Positions 35,305 to 45,330 are shown, counted from the stretch's first letter. The stretch: DNA of 64,000 nt from Thermaerobacter marianensis DSM 12885 (GCF_000184705.1 NC_014831.1:930001-994000), one strand, 5' to 3'. The notes: generated from the letters alone by a model not told the origin. Made by a program: numbers and translations.

Positions 35305-36636
35305 ATGGGGAACAGATGTTCGGTATCGAGGCCGCCCCTGGCCTTCGTACGGCTTGAGGGCGCGTGGGTGACGGCCGCCGGCGTGGGCGATCGGCCGGCG
35401 GTGGTGGCCGACGGCCCGGTGGTGGCCGACGTGTCCCCGGCCGCCCGGGCAGCCGGGCTGCGCCCGGGCATGCGGGTGCAGGGGGCGCGGCGGCTGCTTC
35501 CCGGCCTGGCGGTGGTGCCGCGGGATGAGATCGACCCCCTGGCGGCCCTCGAGCCCCTGTACGAAGCGCTGCTGGGCGTCTCGCCGCGGGTCGAACCGGC
35601 GGTGGACCGCATGGCGGCCTTCTGCGAGCTGGACGCTCGCCAGACCGTGGACGGCGTGGTGGCCGTCCTGCAGGCAGCGGGCCTTGCGCGTTACGGCGAC
35701 CGGCTGGTGCTGGGAATCGGTCAGGGCCGTCTGGTCGCGCGTATGGCGGCCCGGGTGGCGGCGCGGTCGCGGGCGGCTGCTGCCCGGGGGCGGGGCGGCG
35801 CCGGGCGCGGTGGCACCGGGCGAAGCGCCGCCGGACCGGAGACGGCGGGGCGGCGTTCCGGCAGGGGTGCCGATGCGGAGACGGACGCCGGAAGGTCCCT
35901 GGCGGTGGTGAGCTGCCGGGTTCCTCCCGGCCAGGAGGCCGCCTTCCTGGCGCCGATGCCCGTGGCGGCCCTGCAGGAGGAGGTGGCGCCGGCGGCACGC
36001 CGCCAGCTGCAGCGCCTGGGGCTGATGACCCTGGGCGACGTGGCCGCGGCGCCGCGCCAGGTGGTCGCCCGGGCCGTGGGGGATCTGGCCCCCCTCCTCC
36101 AGGCCTGGTGCCGCGGGGACGACCGCCGTCCCCTGGTGCCGGGCTTCCCGCCGCCGGGCGTCACCGCCGTCCTGGCGGCACCGCCGGAGCTGGCCGACGA
36201 CCTGCGGGCGGGCTGGTGGTCGGCGCAGCTGCCCCGCCTGGCCCAGGAGGTGGCGGCCCGCCTGGCCGCTGCGGGGCGGGCCGGACGGCTGGCGGTCCTG
36301 CAAGGAGAGCGGGCCCGGGCCAGCCGGCACCTGCCCGCGGCCGTGGCCGGCGCGGATGTACTCACCCGCGCGGCCCTGGACCTGTACCGCCGCCTCTTGC
36401 GGGACGAACCGGCCCCGGCCCGCCTAGCGCTGACGGTGACCGCCCTGGAGCCGGCCGTCCGCCAGCTCTCCCTGGCGGACCCGGTCCAGGAAGACCGGCC
36501 GGTTCTGCTGGACGAGCTGGCGCGCCGCTATCCGGGGCGGATCTTCTGGGGCCGGGAGCGCCCCGTCTCGCGGCGGGAGCGCCAGCTCGCCTACTGGGAT
36601 CCCTGGCGTGGGGCGCCTGGCGGGGCGGGGCCTTGA
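35305..36636 (+). CDS. ImuB-like Y-family DNA polymerase homologue, predicted inactive
   Basis: A 443-residue relative of DinB/ImuB. The Y-family framework is visible (PPLAFVRLEG at the N-terminus, GLRPGMRVQGARRLLPGLAVVP, VSPRVEPAVD), but the first catalytic Asp of the DxDxFFA motif is absent and the SxDE motif is replaced by DRM. ImuB proteins act as non-catalytic adaptors that bring DnaE2 to stalled forks. QLSLAD at residues 387-392 resembles a beta-clamp-binding motif. ATG 35305 was chosen because it is the first in-frame start after the predicted transcription start; it would be nearly leaderless. A Gly/Arg/Ala-rich insert lies at about residues 155-195. Confidence 0.85.
   Translation: MGNRCSVSRPPLAFVRLEGAWVTAAGVGDRPAVVADGPVVADVSPAARAAGLRPGMRVQGARRLLPGLAVVPRDEIDPLAALEPLYEALLGVSPRVEPAVDRMAAFCELDARQTVDGVVAVLQAAGLARYGDRLVLGIGQGRLVARMAARVAARSRAAAARGRGGAGRGGTGRSAAGPETAGRRSGRGADAETDAGRSLAVVSCRVPPGQEAAFLAPMPVAALQEEVAPAARRQLQRLGLMTLGDVAAAPRQVVARAVGDLAPLLQAWCRGDDRRPLVPGFPPPGVTAVLAAPPELADDLRAGWWSAQLPRLAQEVAARLAAAGRAGRLAVLQGERARASRHLPAAVAGADVLTRAALDLYRRLLRDEPAPARLALTVTALEPAVRQLSLADPVQEDRPVLLDELARRYPGRIFWGRERPVSRRERQLAYWDPWRGAPGGAGP
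35310..35321. promoter_or_regulatory. LexA (DinR)-type SOS box
   Basis: GAACAGATGTTC is an exact GAAC-N4-GTTC palindrome just downstream of the predicted transcription start. Both boxes in the window share the pattern GAACA-N2-TGTTC. Confidence 0.75.
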
Positions 36637-36885
36637 TGAGGCCGGGCCCCCATCCCACGAGGCCGGGCGTCCCCTCCCGCGGACCGACGGCCCATCCTGC
36701 GGGCTGGCCGCCCTGTCCCGCGAACCGTCGCTCCGTCCGCGAACCGTCGCCCCGGGCCGCGGGCCGGCTGCACCATCCCGCGGGCCGGCCCGCGGCCCGG
36801 GCGGCCTGTTCTGCCGGCCGGTGTAGCCGTACCGGTGCAGGCCCGTGCCCGGGCGCATGCACCCCGAGGGCGGAGGTGGGGAGCC

Positions 36886-37128
36886 ATGGCGCTGGTCGGC
36901 AAGCCGGTGGCGGTCGAAACGGATGCCCGTGGCCGGCCCGTCCGGTTCTTCTGGCACCGCTGGCACCGGGTGGCCGGCATCGTCGACGAGTGGCGGGAAG
37001 CGGGGGCGTGGTGGGATGGGGAGGGGGAGCGGCAAGTGGTGCGGGTGCTGACGGAAGGGGGCGGGGTGTTCGAGCTGGAGCGGGTGGCGGGCAGTTCCCA
37101 GTGGGTGCTTTACAAGGTGTACGACTGA
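36886..37128 (+). CDS. DUF6504-family small protein
   Basis: An 80-residue protein with RPVRFFWHRWHRVAGIVDEWR, AWWDGEGERQVVRV and the ending WVLYKVYD, the pattern of DUF6504 proteins. These are often encoded next to imuB and dnaE2, as here, but their role is not established. ATG 36886 follows GGAGGTGG. It sits 249 bases after imuB and 216 before dnaE2. A part in the translesion complex is inferred from position only. Confidence 0.8.
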   Translation: MALVGKPVAVETDARGRPVRFFWHRWHRVAGIVDEWREAGAWWDGEGERQVVRVLTEGGGVFELERVAGSSQWVLYKVYD

Positions 37129-37344
37129 CGGCCCGTGCGGCGGGCGGGGGCCGGGACGGCCGTGCATCACGCCGGACAAGGCGCGCCTGACGGCCTGCAC
37201 GGCGGGTGGGCCCCGCAAGGCCGGCCGGCAGCACGCCGGGGCGAGGTGCACCCCGCGGACCGTGGGGCGGTCGGGTCCGGGGCGGCCGGCAGCACGCCGG
37301 GGGCAGGCGCGCCGTGCCGGTGCGGCGGCGAGGAGGGCGGCGGC

Positions 37345-40300
37345 ATGTTCGTCCACCTGCATTGCCATTCCGCCTATTCCTTTCTCGACGGGGCCAGCCC
37401 CGTCCAGGCGCTGGTGGAGCGGGCTGCCGGCCTGGGCATGCCCGCCCTGGCCCTGACGGACCACGACAACGTGGCGGGGGCCGTGGAATTCGACCGCGCG
37501 GCCCGGGCGGCGGGCATCAAGCCCATCCAGGGAGTGGAGCTCACCCTGCTCCTGGACGAACCGGCGGGTTCCTCCGGTGGGGGCACCTCCGAGCGCCCGT
37601 TGACGGCGCCCCGCGGCGGGGAGCTGGCCACCGCCCACCTGGTCCTGCTGGCCACGGGCCCGGCGGGATACGCCCGCCTGTGCCGGCTGCTGACCCGGGC
37701 CCACCTGGAACAACCCCGGGGCAGGCCGGCCCTGCCCTGGTCCGTGCTGCTGGAAGAAGTGGCACCGGGCGGGGAGCCCCTCCCCGGCCACGGGCTGATC
37801 GCCCTCTCCGGTTGCCGCCGGGGCCCCGTGCTGCAGGCCCTGCTACAAGGTGACCGCGCCACGGCCCTGGAGCGGGCCCGCCGGCTGCGGGACACCTTCG
37901 GCCGGGAGCACTTCTTCCTGGAGCTCCAAGGCGGGTGGCTGCCCGGCAATCGCGCCCTCAACCGCACCCTGGCGGACCTGGCGGAACACCTGGGGGTCGG
38001 CGTGGTGGCCACCAACGACGTCCACTACGCCACCCGCGACCGCTTTGCCGTCCACGACCTGCTGGCCTGCGTCCGCCTGGGCATCCCGGTGGACGAACCC
38101 CATCCCCAGCGGCACCTGAACGCCGAGAACGACCTCAAGTCGCCCCGGGCCATGGCGCAGATGTTTGCCGGCTACCCCCAGGCCCTCAAGGCCACCCTGG
38201 CCATCGCCGAGCGCTGCCAGCCGGTGCTGCCGGCGGGCGCCGTGCCCCGGCCGGCCTTCCCCTTGCCGCCCGGCATCCGCGCCGAGGCTTACCTGCGGGA
38301 GCAGGTTGAGCGGGGGGCCCTGTGGCGCTACGGCCGCATCACTCCCCGCATCCGGCAGCGGCTGGAACACGAGCTCCGTATCATTGAGAAGCTCCAGCTG
38401 GCCGACTACTTCCTGCTGGTCTGGGACGTGGCCCGCTACGCCCGCCAGCAGGGGATCCGCTGCGCCGGCCGTGGGTCGGCGGCCGACTCGGCGGTGGCCT
38501 ACTGCCTGGGCATCACCGACGTGGACGCCATCGAGCGGGGCCTGCTCTTCGAGCGCTTCCTCAGCCTGGAGCGGGCGGAGCAGCCGGACATCGACATCGA
38601 CTTCGACGCCCGCTACCGCGACCAGGTGGCCGACTACGTCGAGCAGCGCTACGGCCCGGAGCACGTGGCCACCGTCTGCACCTACCAGACCTACCACGCC
38701 CGCGGCGCCTTGCGGGACTTCGGCAAGGCGCTGGGATTCCCCACGGCGGTCATCGACCGCATCGCCAAGCGGGTGCCGTACGCCCTGTCCCGGCACCTGG
38801 GCCGCGCCTTGGAGGAGGTCCCCGAACTGCGCGACCTGGACCTGCCCCGGGAGCGGTTCCGCCGGCTGGTGGACCTCTGCGAGGCGGCGGCGGGGCTGCC
38901 GCGGCACATGGGCACCCACCTGGGCGGCCTGGTGATCAGCCGCCGGCCGCTGGTGGAGCTGTCGCCGCTGCAGCGGTCCGCCAAGGGGCGCCGGATCCTC
39001 CAGTTCGACAAGCGGGGCGTGGAGGAACTGGGTCTGGTCAAGCTGGACCTCCTGCCCCTGCGCACCCTGGGGGCGGTGGAGGAGGCGGTGCGGGTCATCC
39101 GCCGCCGCGACCCTGCCTTCGACTACGACCGCATCCCCCTCGACGACCGGGCCACCTACGAGCTGCTCCGCACCGGCGAGACGGTGGGGGCCTTCCAGCT
39201 GGAATCGCCCGCCCAGCGGGCCCTGCAGCCGCGGCTCAAGCCCGAGAACCTGGAAGACGTGGTGGCCAGCGTGGCCATCATCCGGCCGGGGCCCATCAAG
39301 GGGGACATGGTGGAACCCTTCCTGGCCCGGCGGCGGGGCCGGGAACCCGTTACCTACCTGCATCCCAAGCTGGAGCCCATCCTGCGCAAGACCTGGGGCG
39401 TGGTGCTCTTCCAGGAGCAGGTGATCGAGATCGCCACCGCCATCGCCGGCTTCACGCCGGGGGAGGCCGACCGCCTGCGCCGGGTGATGACCCACGCCCG
39501 CTCGCCGGAGGACATGGAGGACATCGGCCGGCATTTCCTGCGCCGCGCCCGGGAACAAGGCGTGGACGAGGCGGTGGCCCAGGCCATCTTCCGCATGATC
39601 CAGGGCTACGCCAGCTACGGCTTCTGCGAGGCCCACGCCGCCGCCTTCGGTGTCACCGCCTACAAGACGGCCTACCTGCTCGCCCACTACCCGGCCGAGT
39701 GGTATGCCGCCCTGCTCAGCCTCCAGCCCATGGGCTACTACCCGCCCAACACCCTGTGCGTCGAGGCGGCGCGGCGGGGCATCCGCATCCTGCCTCTGGA
39801 CATCAACGCCAGCCAGGTGGGCTTTGCCGCCACCCCCGGGGCCATCCGCATCGGGCTGCGGGCGGTCAAGGGGCTGGGGGAGGAACCGGCCGCCGCCATC
39901 GTGGCGGAGCGGGAGCGGGGCGGCCCTTTCCGCCACTTCATGGACTTCCTGCTGCGGATGGCAGGGAGCAGCGCGGGCGGCGGAGACTGGGGCGAGGCAG
40001 CGGATACGACATCCGGCGAAGCGGCGGGCAGGCCGGCGGGCGGAGGGCCCGGCACCAAGCCGGATGGGGAGCCGAGCGCACCCAGCGGGGCGCCTGCCGC
40101 GCAGGCCGGCGGCAAGACGGGCCGGCCAGACGGCAGGGGGCACCGGCGGGGGAGCGGGTCGCCCCGCGGGCCGGTCCTCGACCGGGACCAGGTGGCCGCC
40201 CTGATCCGGGCTGGAGCCTTCGACGGCCTGCACCCCAACCGCCGCGCCCTGCTGTGGGGGCTCGACGAGGCCCTGGCGGCCGCCCGGAGTGCCGCCGGGG

Positions 40301-41139
40301 GCGAGCTGGCCGGGGCCCTGGCCGCGGCCTGGTCGCCGCCCGCGGTGGACGACTTCCCCGAGCTCGAGAAGTGGGCCATGGAACGGGAGGTGTTGGGGAT
40401 CGACGTCCACCGCCGGCACCTGCTGGCCATGTTGCGGGAGGTCCTGGATGCCCGGGGCTACCGGTCCGCCGCCGCCATCCGCCGCCTGCCGGCGGGCGCC
40501 TCCGTGCGGGCGGCGGGGATCCCTGTCCGGCCCCACCGCCCGCCCACCCGCAGCGGCCGCATCATCGTGTTCCTGACCCTGGAAGACGAGACCGGCCTGG
40601 TGGACGTGACCGTCTTCGAGGAGGTATATCAGCGTTACGGGCGGTGGATCTTCACCGACCCGCCGGTGCCCCTCGTGGTAGAGGGGGTCTTGCAGGACCG
40701 GGACGGCGCCCGGGCGCTTTTAGCCCGCCGGGTGATCCCCCTGGCGGCGGCGCTGGTGGAAGGCGGTGGGCACCCGCCGGCGCCACCGCGGGATGGCGAC
40801 CGCCGTCCACCGGCGTACCCGCGGCAAGGCGACCTCCGCCCGCCGGCGCACCTGCGGGACGGCGACCAGCGCCCGCCGGCGCACCCGCCGGAGGGCGGTC
40901 GCAGGCTCGCCGGGGAATCCCGGGCGGTCGCCCCGTCCCGGCCTGCGCGATCCCGGCTCGCGGCAGGCGTTCCCCTGTCGGCCACCGGCCGGGAAGCGGT
41001 GCCGCCCACGGCCCAGCGACCGGAACCCGCCACGCCCCCGGTGGCGGAACCGGGAACGGCGCGGGCCCTGGATGTCCGCCATACCCGAAAGGGTGAGCCG
41101 GTCCTGCCGGGGAAGGGGGTGCACCGGTGGAGCGGCTGA
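37345..41139 (+). CDS. dnaE2: Error-prone DNA polymerase III alpha subunit (DnaE2-like)
   Basis: A 1264-residue C-family polymerase. The N-terminal PHP domain starts [17 protein letters not shown], a form typical of DnaE2 rather than DnaE1, and continues ALALTDHDN. The catalytic aspartates lie in PDIDIDFD (residues 414-421). [13 protein letters not shown] and [10 protein letters not shown]-type OB-fold features ([11 protein letters not shown]) follow. DnaE2 copies damaged DNA together with ImuB, which precedes it. Usual length is about 1050-1080; the excess is a Gly/Ser/Pro insert near residues 873-945 and a C-terminal tail with 11-residue repeats. ATG 37345 follows GAGGAGGGC. The end overlaps the DUF393 gene by 13 bases. 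Confidence 0.92.
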   Translation: MFVHLHCHSAYSFLDGASPVQALVERAAGLGMPALALTDHDNVAGAVEFDRAARAAGIKPIQGVELTLLLDEPAGSSGGGTSERPLTAPRGGELATAHLVLLATGPAGYARLCRLLTRAHLEQPRGRPALPWSVLLEEVAPGGEPLPGHGLIALSGCRRGPVLQALLQGDRATALERARRLRDTFGREHFFLELQGGWLPGNRALNRTLADLAEHLGVGVVATNDVHYATRDRFAVHDLLACVRLGIPVDEPHPQRHLNAENDLKSPRAMAQMFAGYPQALKATLAIAERCQPVLPAGAVPRPAFPLPPGIRAEAYLREQVERGALWRYGRITPRIRQRLEHELRIIEKLQLADYFLLVWDVARYARQQGIRCAGRGSAADSAVAYCLGITDVDAIERGLLFERFLSLERAEQPDIDIDFDARYRDQVADYVEQRYGPEHVATVCTYQTYHARGALRDFGKALGFPTAVIDRIAKRVPYALSRHLGRALEEVPELRDLDLPRERFRRLVDLCEAAAGLPRHMGTHLGGLVISRRPLVELSPLQRSAKGRRILQFDKRGVEELGLVKLDLLPLRTLGAVEEAVRVIRRRDPAFDYDRIPLDDRATYELLRTGETVGAFQLESPAQRALQPRLKPENLEDVVASVAIIRPGPIKGDMVEPFLARRRGREPVTYLHPKLEPILRKTWGVVLFQEQVIEIATAIAGFTPGEADRLRRVMTHARSPEDMEDIGRHFLRRAREQGVDEAVAQAIFRMIQGYASYGFCEAHAAAFGVTAYKTAYLLAHYPAEWYAALLSLQPMGYYPPNTLCVEAARRGIRILPLDINASQVGFAATPGAIRIGLRAVKGLGEEPAAAIVAERERGGPFRHFMDFLLRMAGSSAGGGDWGEAADTTSGEAAGRPAGGGPGTKPDGEPSAPSGAPAAQAGGKTGRPDGRGHRRGSGSPRGPVLDRDQVAALIRAGAFDGLHPNRRALLWGLDEALAAARSAAGGELAGALAAAWSPPAVDDFPELEKWAMEREVLGIDVHRRHLLAMLREVLDARGYRSAAAIRRLPAGASVRAAGIPVRPHRPPTRSGRIIVFLTLEDETGLVDVTVFEEVYQRYGRWIFTDPPVPLVVEGVLQDRDGARALLARRVIPLAAALVEGGGHPPAPPRDGDRRPPAYPRQGDLRPPAHLRDGDQRPPAHPPEGGRRLAGESRAVAPSRPARSRLAAGVPLSATGREAVPPTAQRPEPATPPVAEPGTARALDVRHTRKGEPVLPGKGVHRWSG
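40774..40905 (+). repeat. Four 33-bp in-frame tandem repeats in dnaE2
   Basis: Units at 40774, 40807, 40840 and 40873 each encode 11 residues of the form PPAxxRxGDxR. They lie after the OB-fold, in the disordered C-terminal tail. Confidence 0.85.
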
Positions 41140-41651
41140 CGGTCTACTACGACGGCTGGTGTCCCTGGTGCGTCCGGGCGGCCCGGTGGTGCCGGCGCTT
41201 GGACTGGCTGGGCCGGCTCGACTTGCAGTCCTTTCGCCCCGGAGCGGAAGAACCGGCCGGCACCGCCCCGCCCCTCAGCCGGGAGCGGGCGGCCCAAGCG
41301 GAAGCGGAGCTCCTGGCCCGGGCCAGCCCGTCGGGCCGGTGGTACGCGGGGTTTGGTGCGATCCTCGCCATCGCCCAGCGCCTGCCGCTGCTCTGGCCCG
41401 TGGTGCCGGTGCTGGCCGTCCTCGAGGGCGTCGCGGCGGGTCCCGCGCTGTACCGCGCCATCGCCCGCCGGCGGCCGGTGATCCTTCCCATCCCCGGAGC
41501 GTGCCCGTTACCGCACCGGCGGGAGCGCGAAGGGTGGGCCGGCCGCCCTACCGGCATCCCACTGCCGGACGCCGCCGCAACGGCCGGGGGCGAAGGCGAC
41601 GGCCGGGACCGGAGGGGCGGTGGGCGGCCCACGGGTCCTAGACCCGGATAA
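41127..41651 (+). CDS. DUF393 (DCC) thiol-disulfide oxidoreductase-like protein
   Basis: A 174-residue protein starting [19 protein letters not shown], the CxxC-containing signature of the DUF393/DCC family, with a thioredoxin-like fold predicted. A hydrophobic segment near residues 85-105 (LPLLWPVVPVLAVLEG) and LYRAIARRR also fit. Substrate and role are not known. GTG 41127 lies inside the end of dnaE2 and is preceded by GGGGAAGGGGG, so translation may be coupled. The C-terminal 40 residues are Gly/Arg-rich and unassigned. Confidence 0.85.
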   Translation: MERLTVYYDGWCPWCVRAARWCRRLDWLGRLDLQSFRPGAEEPAGTAPPLSRERAAQAEAELLARASPSGRWYAGFGAILAIAQRLPLLWPVVPVLAVLEGVAAGPALYRAIARRRPVILPIPGACPLPHRREREGWAGRPTGIPLPDAAATAGGEGDGRDRRGGGRPTGPRPG

Positions 41652-41842
41652 GGGTTGGGAGCCGGCGGGAGATGCCGGCCTGACGGTCGATGCCGGCGCG
41701 GCCCCCCGGCGTGGACGCGGCCCCCGGCGAGGGCCGCCCCCGGTGACGACCCGGACAAGGACCTTTCCCCTCCTCTGGCGAAGTGGGCACTCGCCTGCAC
41801 GGCTTCCCGCCGCCGGAGAGGCCGGGAGGTTGCGGGAACCCC

Positions 41843-42304
41843 ATGTTTCACGTGGTCCTGGTGGCGCCCGAGATCGCACCCAACACGGGGAACGTCGCCC
41901 GTACCTGTGCCGTGACGGGGGCTCGCCTGCACCTGGTCCGGCCCCTGGGCTTCCGGCTGAGCGACCGCCTGCTCAAGCGGGCGGGAATGGACTACTGGAA
42001 TCACGTGGAATGGCACGTGCACGACACCTGGGATGAACTGCTGGCGGCCCTGCCCGAGGCGCGGTTCTGCTACCTGGAGCCCGACGGCAGCCAGCGGTAC
42101 ACCGACGTGACCTTCCGGCCCGGCGACGCCCTGGTATTCGGAAGCGAGTCCCGGGGCCTGCCGCCGGAGTTCCTCCGGCAGCGGCCCGGGCCCACCTTGC
42201 GGGTGCCCATGCGCCCGGGCCTCCGCTCGCTGAACCTGGCCAGCACCGTGGCCCTGGTGCTCTATGAGGCGTACCGGCAGCACGGGTTCCCGGGCATGAC
42301 TTGA
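41843..42304 (+). CDS. trmL: tRNA (cytidine/uridine-34-2'-O)-methyltransferase
   Basis: A 153-residue SPOUT-class methyltransferase that methylates the ribose of the wobble base in tRNA-Leu. Knot motifs are intact: IAPNTGNVARTCAVTG, FGSESRGLPPEFL and MRPGLRSLNLASTVALVLYEA. Length is typical. ATG 41843 has a weak GGGAGG site 14 bases away, but the N-terminus MFHVVLVAPEI fits the family exactly. About 190 bases separate it from the DUF393 gene. Confidence 0.95.
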   Translation: MFHVVLVAPEIAPNTGNVARTCAVTGARLHLVRPLGFRLSDRLLKRAGMDYWNHVEWHVHDTWDELLAALPEARFCYLEPDGSQRYTDVTFRPGDALVFGSESRGLPPEFLRQRPGPTLRVPMRPGLRSLNLASTVALVLYEAYRQHGFPGMT

Positions 42305-42356
42305 AGAGGGGGCCGGACGGCGAGACGACGGCGAAAGGCGAAAGGAGCGGGCGACC

Positions 42357-43829
42357 ATGCGGTCCCTGCGGGTAGCCGCCGTACCCATGCGGATCGAGCC
42401 GGTGCCGCACCTGGAGGCGGCCCGGGAGAGGCTGCTGGCCGCCGTGCTGGAAGGCTACCGGCTGCTGGCGGATCCCGCGTTGCCCGCAGCGGTCCTCCCG
42501 GGACGGCCCACGGAAGGCGGGGCCGGCTCCCCGGCGGCGGCCGTTGCCCGCGACCCGTCGCGCGGAGAGGTTCCCCCGGCCACCCCGTCGCCGGTGCACC
42601 CGCTGGAGCCCGCCCGGCCTGCGGGGGAAGCGGGGGAGGGCGCCGATGCTGCCGCCCCGGGAGGGCGAACGTCCCATCCTGCCGGCGGGCATGCCGGCCG
42701 GCACGTCGGGCGCCGGGCGGACCCTTCTTCCCGCCGGCCGGATCCTGCTTCCGCCCCGGACCCCGGCAGGCGGCGGGCCGGGGTGCCGCCCACTGCAGTC
42801 GCCCCGAGCGGTCGGGGCCGCCGGAAGCCGCCGTGGCCGGTGGCCCGACGGGCCGCCGGGCTGGTGGTGCTCCCTGCCCTGGCCGGTCTGTTGCCGCTGT
42901 CGGCGCTGGCCGGCGAGCCGCCCCGGTGGGACGGCCGGCTGGTGTCGCTGGCCCGGCGTTACGGCGGGGCGGCGGCGGAAGCATGGGAGGAATGGGCCGC
43001 CGGCGCCGCGCGGACCCTGGGGATCTACCTGTGTGCGGGAACGGTGGTCCTGCCGCGGGACGGCGGCATCGAGCACGTGGCGCTCTGCTTCGGGCCCGAC
43101 GGCCGGCTGCTGGCCCGCCAGCCCCAGCTCCACCGCCTGCCCGGCGACGCCGCCGTGGAGCTCGTCCCCGGCGACGAGTGGCATCCCTTCACCGTGGAAG
43201 GCTGGCCGGCCGCCCTGGTGGTGGGCGGGGACGGCTGGGTGCCCGAGGTGGGCCGGTGGACGAGCTTGGAGGGTGTGCGTCTGATCCTCCACCCGGCCCA
43301 CCGGCTGGATCCGGTGTCGCCCTGGGACGTGGTCGCGGGTCCCTGGCAGGTCGTCCAGCAGACCCAGATCTACTGGGTCCACGCCGCGCCCGGCGGCGAG
43401 GTGGGCGGGAAGAACCTGGCCCCCAGGGCGGCCGTCTTTGCCCCTTGCGAGATCACCCCCGGCGGGCGGGGCTGGCTGGTCCGCGAAGACGGCGGCCTCC
43501 CTGCTGCCGCCTTGCTGGAGCGGCCGGCCCTTGAGTCCATCCGGCAGGCGTATCCCCTGGACCGTTACCTCAACCCGGGCCTGTACCTGCGAGAACTTCT
43601 TCCGGCCTACCGGGCCGTGGCCACCGCCCCGCCGGAGCCCGTTCCGGCCCCGCCGGTTGCCCTGCCCGAACCGGCGGAGGCGGCCGCGGCCGCAAACCCC
43701 CGGCGCCGCTGGCGCCGCCGGGGGACCAAGGGATCGGTAGGTTCCGGCGGGACCGGTACCGCCGGTACGGCCGGTACCGCCGGTGCCGCTGGCGCCGCCG
43801 GTGCCGCCGGCGCCGCCGAGCCGGACTGA
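42357..43829 (+). CDS. Nitrilase-fold pseudoenzyme
   Basis: A 490-residue protein colinear with the neighbouring carbon-nitrogen hydrolase from about residue 165 on. Aligned to it, the catalytic Glu is A174, the Lys is Q257 and the Cys is G290, so the Glu-Lys-Cys triad is wholly lost. The shared framework includes CAGTVVLPRDGGIEHVALCF, FGPDGRLLAR and a matching end (LRELLPAYR). A Pro/Ala/Arg-rich insert of about 110 residues (roughly 48-160) separates the first strand from the rest. The C-terminus carries seven Gly-Thr/Ala-Ala triplets. ATG 42357 follows AAAGGAG. It likely partners or regulates the active paralogue 51 bases downstream. Confidence 0.75.
   Translation: MRSLRVAAVPMRIEPVPHLEAARERLLAAVLEGYRLLADPALPAAVLPGRPTEGGAGSPAAAVARDPSRGEVPPATPSPVHPLEPARPAGEAGEGADAAAPGGRTSHPAGGHAGRHVGRRADPSSRRPDPASAPDPGRRRAGVPPTAVAPSGRGRRKPPWPVARRAAGLVVLPALAGLLPLSALAGEPPRWDGRLVSLARRYGGAAAEAWEEWAAGAARTLGIYLCAGTVVLPRDGGIEHVALCFGPDGRLLARQPQLHRLPGDAAVELVPGDEWHPFTVEGWPAALVVGGDGWVPEVGRWTSLEGVRLILHPAHRLDPVSPWDVVAGPWQVVQQTQIYWVHAAPGGEVGGKNLAPRAAVFAPCEITPGGRGWLVREDGGLPAAALLERPALESIRQAYPLDRYLNPGLYLRELLPAYRAVATAPPEPVPAPPVALPEPAEAAAAANPRRRWRRRGTKGSVGSGGTGTAGTAGTAGAAGAAGAAGAAEPD
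43755..43817 (+). repeat. Seven 9-bp in-frame tandem repeats
   Basis: Units of the form GGTACCGCC/GGTGCCGCC encode repeated Gly-(Thr/Ala)-Ala at the C-terminus of the nitrilase-fold pseudoenzyme. Such tracts can change length by slippage. Confidence 0.8.
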
Positions 43830-43880
43830 CAACCGGTCCGGGGACGGCTTCCTGCAATGCCTGGACGGAGGGGACGATCC

Positions 43881-44999
43881 ATGCCCGGGCCCCTGTGGCA
43901 GGCCCTTGAACAACACGCGTTCCGGCTCATCCTGCGGTGGACCACGCGCGGCGGCCCGCTGCGCCGGGCCGTCGCCGCCCTGGGCGTCCGGCGCAGCACG
44001 AACCTGCACCGGCTCGACCCGGCCCGGGTGCGGGTGGCGGCCGTCCAGCTGGAACTGCAGACCTTCCAGCGGCCGGAAGACTTCGTGCGCTGGGTTGCCG
44101 AGCCCCTGGCGCGGGCGGTGGAGGGCGGCGCCCAGCTGGTGGCCTTTCCCGAGGACGTGGGCCTGGCGCTGCTGGGCCTGTTGCCCGGCTTCGACCGCCT
44201 GGCCGCGGCACCGTCGCCCGAGGCGGCCCTGGCCGGCTTGGGCGACGTATCCGTCGCCGACGTCTTCCGCTTCCTCGGGCCCGCGGTGGCCCGGGTCCAT
44301 CACACCACGTTCTCCGCCCTGGCGCGGGCCCACGGCGTGTTCGTCCACGCGGGCAGCGTCATGCTGCCACGCGGCCGCAACCTGTACAACTTCGGTTTCC
44401 TCTACGGGCCTGACGGGCGTTTGGTGGGCCGCCACGCCAAGACCCACCTGCTGCCCCTGGAGGCCGAGTGGGGCGTCTGCCCGGGCGACGCCTTGGAGGT
44501 CTACGACACCGTCCTCGGCAAGATCGGCATCCCCGTCTGCATGGACGCCACCTATTTCGAGACCTTCCGGCTGCTGGCCCTGAAGGGGGCGGAGATGGTC
44601 GTGGTGCCCATCGCCAACCCCGAGCCCTACAACGAGTGGCACGCGCGCCGGGGCACCTGGGCACGGGTGCAGGAAACCCCCGTCTACGGCATCGTCCCCG
44701 CCCTGGTGGGCCGGCTGTTGGGGATCGAACTCACCGGCCGCGCCGCCGTGTACGCGCCCCTGGAGCTGACCCCCGGCGGCGACGGGGTGGTCGCCCAGGC
44801 CCGCCGCTGGGACCGGGCCGACCTGGTGGAAGCCGAACTGGACCTGGTCCGGCTGCGGGAGTACCGCCAGCGCACCGGCTTCCCGGGCTTTCTCCGTCCC
44901 GACCTCTACGACCGCTACCTCGCTCCCGCGTACCGTCGCCTGCGGGACGAACCGGCCCGCCCGGCTGCTGCTGCCGCCCGCCGCACCGGCGCCTCCTGA
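43881..44999 (+). CDS. Carbon-nitrogen hydrolase (nitrilase superfamily)
   Basis: A 372-residue hydrolase of amide or nitrile C-N bonds. The triad is intact: E91 (LVAFPEDVG), K187 (RHAKTHLLPLE) and C220 (IPVCMDATYFE). An N-terminal extension of about 50 residues with a helical LILRW segment precedes the domain. ATG 43881 was chosen because GGAGGGG lies eight bases upstream; ATG 43857 is an in-frame alternative. The gene follows its inactive paralogue, which suggests a duplicated pair working together. Substrate unknown. Confidence 0.88.
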   Translation: MPGPLWQALEQHAFRLILRWTTRGGPLRRAVAALGVRRSTNLHRLDPARVRVAAVQLELQTFQRPEDFVRWVAEPLARAVEGGAQLVAFPEDVGLALLGLLPGFDRLAAAPSPEAALAGLGDVSVADVFRFLGPAVARVHHTTFSALARAHGVFVHAGSVMLPRGRNLYNFGFLYGPDGRLVGRHAKTHLLPLEAEWGVCPGDALEVYDTVLGKIGIPVCMDATYFETFRLLALKGAEMVVVPIANPEPYNEWHARRGTWARVQETPVYGIVPALVGRLLGIELTGRAAVYAPLELTPGGDGVVAQARRWDRADLVEAELDLVRLREYRQRTGFPGFLRPDLYDRYLAPAYRRLRDEPARPAAAAARRTGAS

Positions 45000-45330
45000 G
45001 GAGCGCCCCCAAGGCCGACCTGGGCCGGCGCCGGCCCGAAGCGTGCCGGACCAGCCCGCCGGCGGGTGACGGCCCGCTTTGCCGCGGCGTCCCCGTGAGG
45101 CCCGGTTTCGCCCGGCCTGCGCCCTGGAGCGGCGCATACTTTCCCCCTCCGGAGAGAGGTTAGAAGCGGTCCCAATCGTGAAAGGGTCGGATGGGATCAC
45201 CCTGCCTGCGGGGCCACGCCCCGGGCCGGGGTGACCGGCGCCGGCCGGCGCCAGGTCGGCCGGGCCAGCCCGGTGAGGGGGGACGAACCCAGCCGTGAGG
45301 GCAAGGGGAGTCGCCCGCGGGGGTACGGCG
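45000..45330. other. Intergenic region
   Basis: A 331-base gap with one AT-richer patch around 45134-45185 (CATACT and GGTTAGAAG). No firm promoter pair, RNA or gene is seen. Confidence 0.4.
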
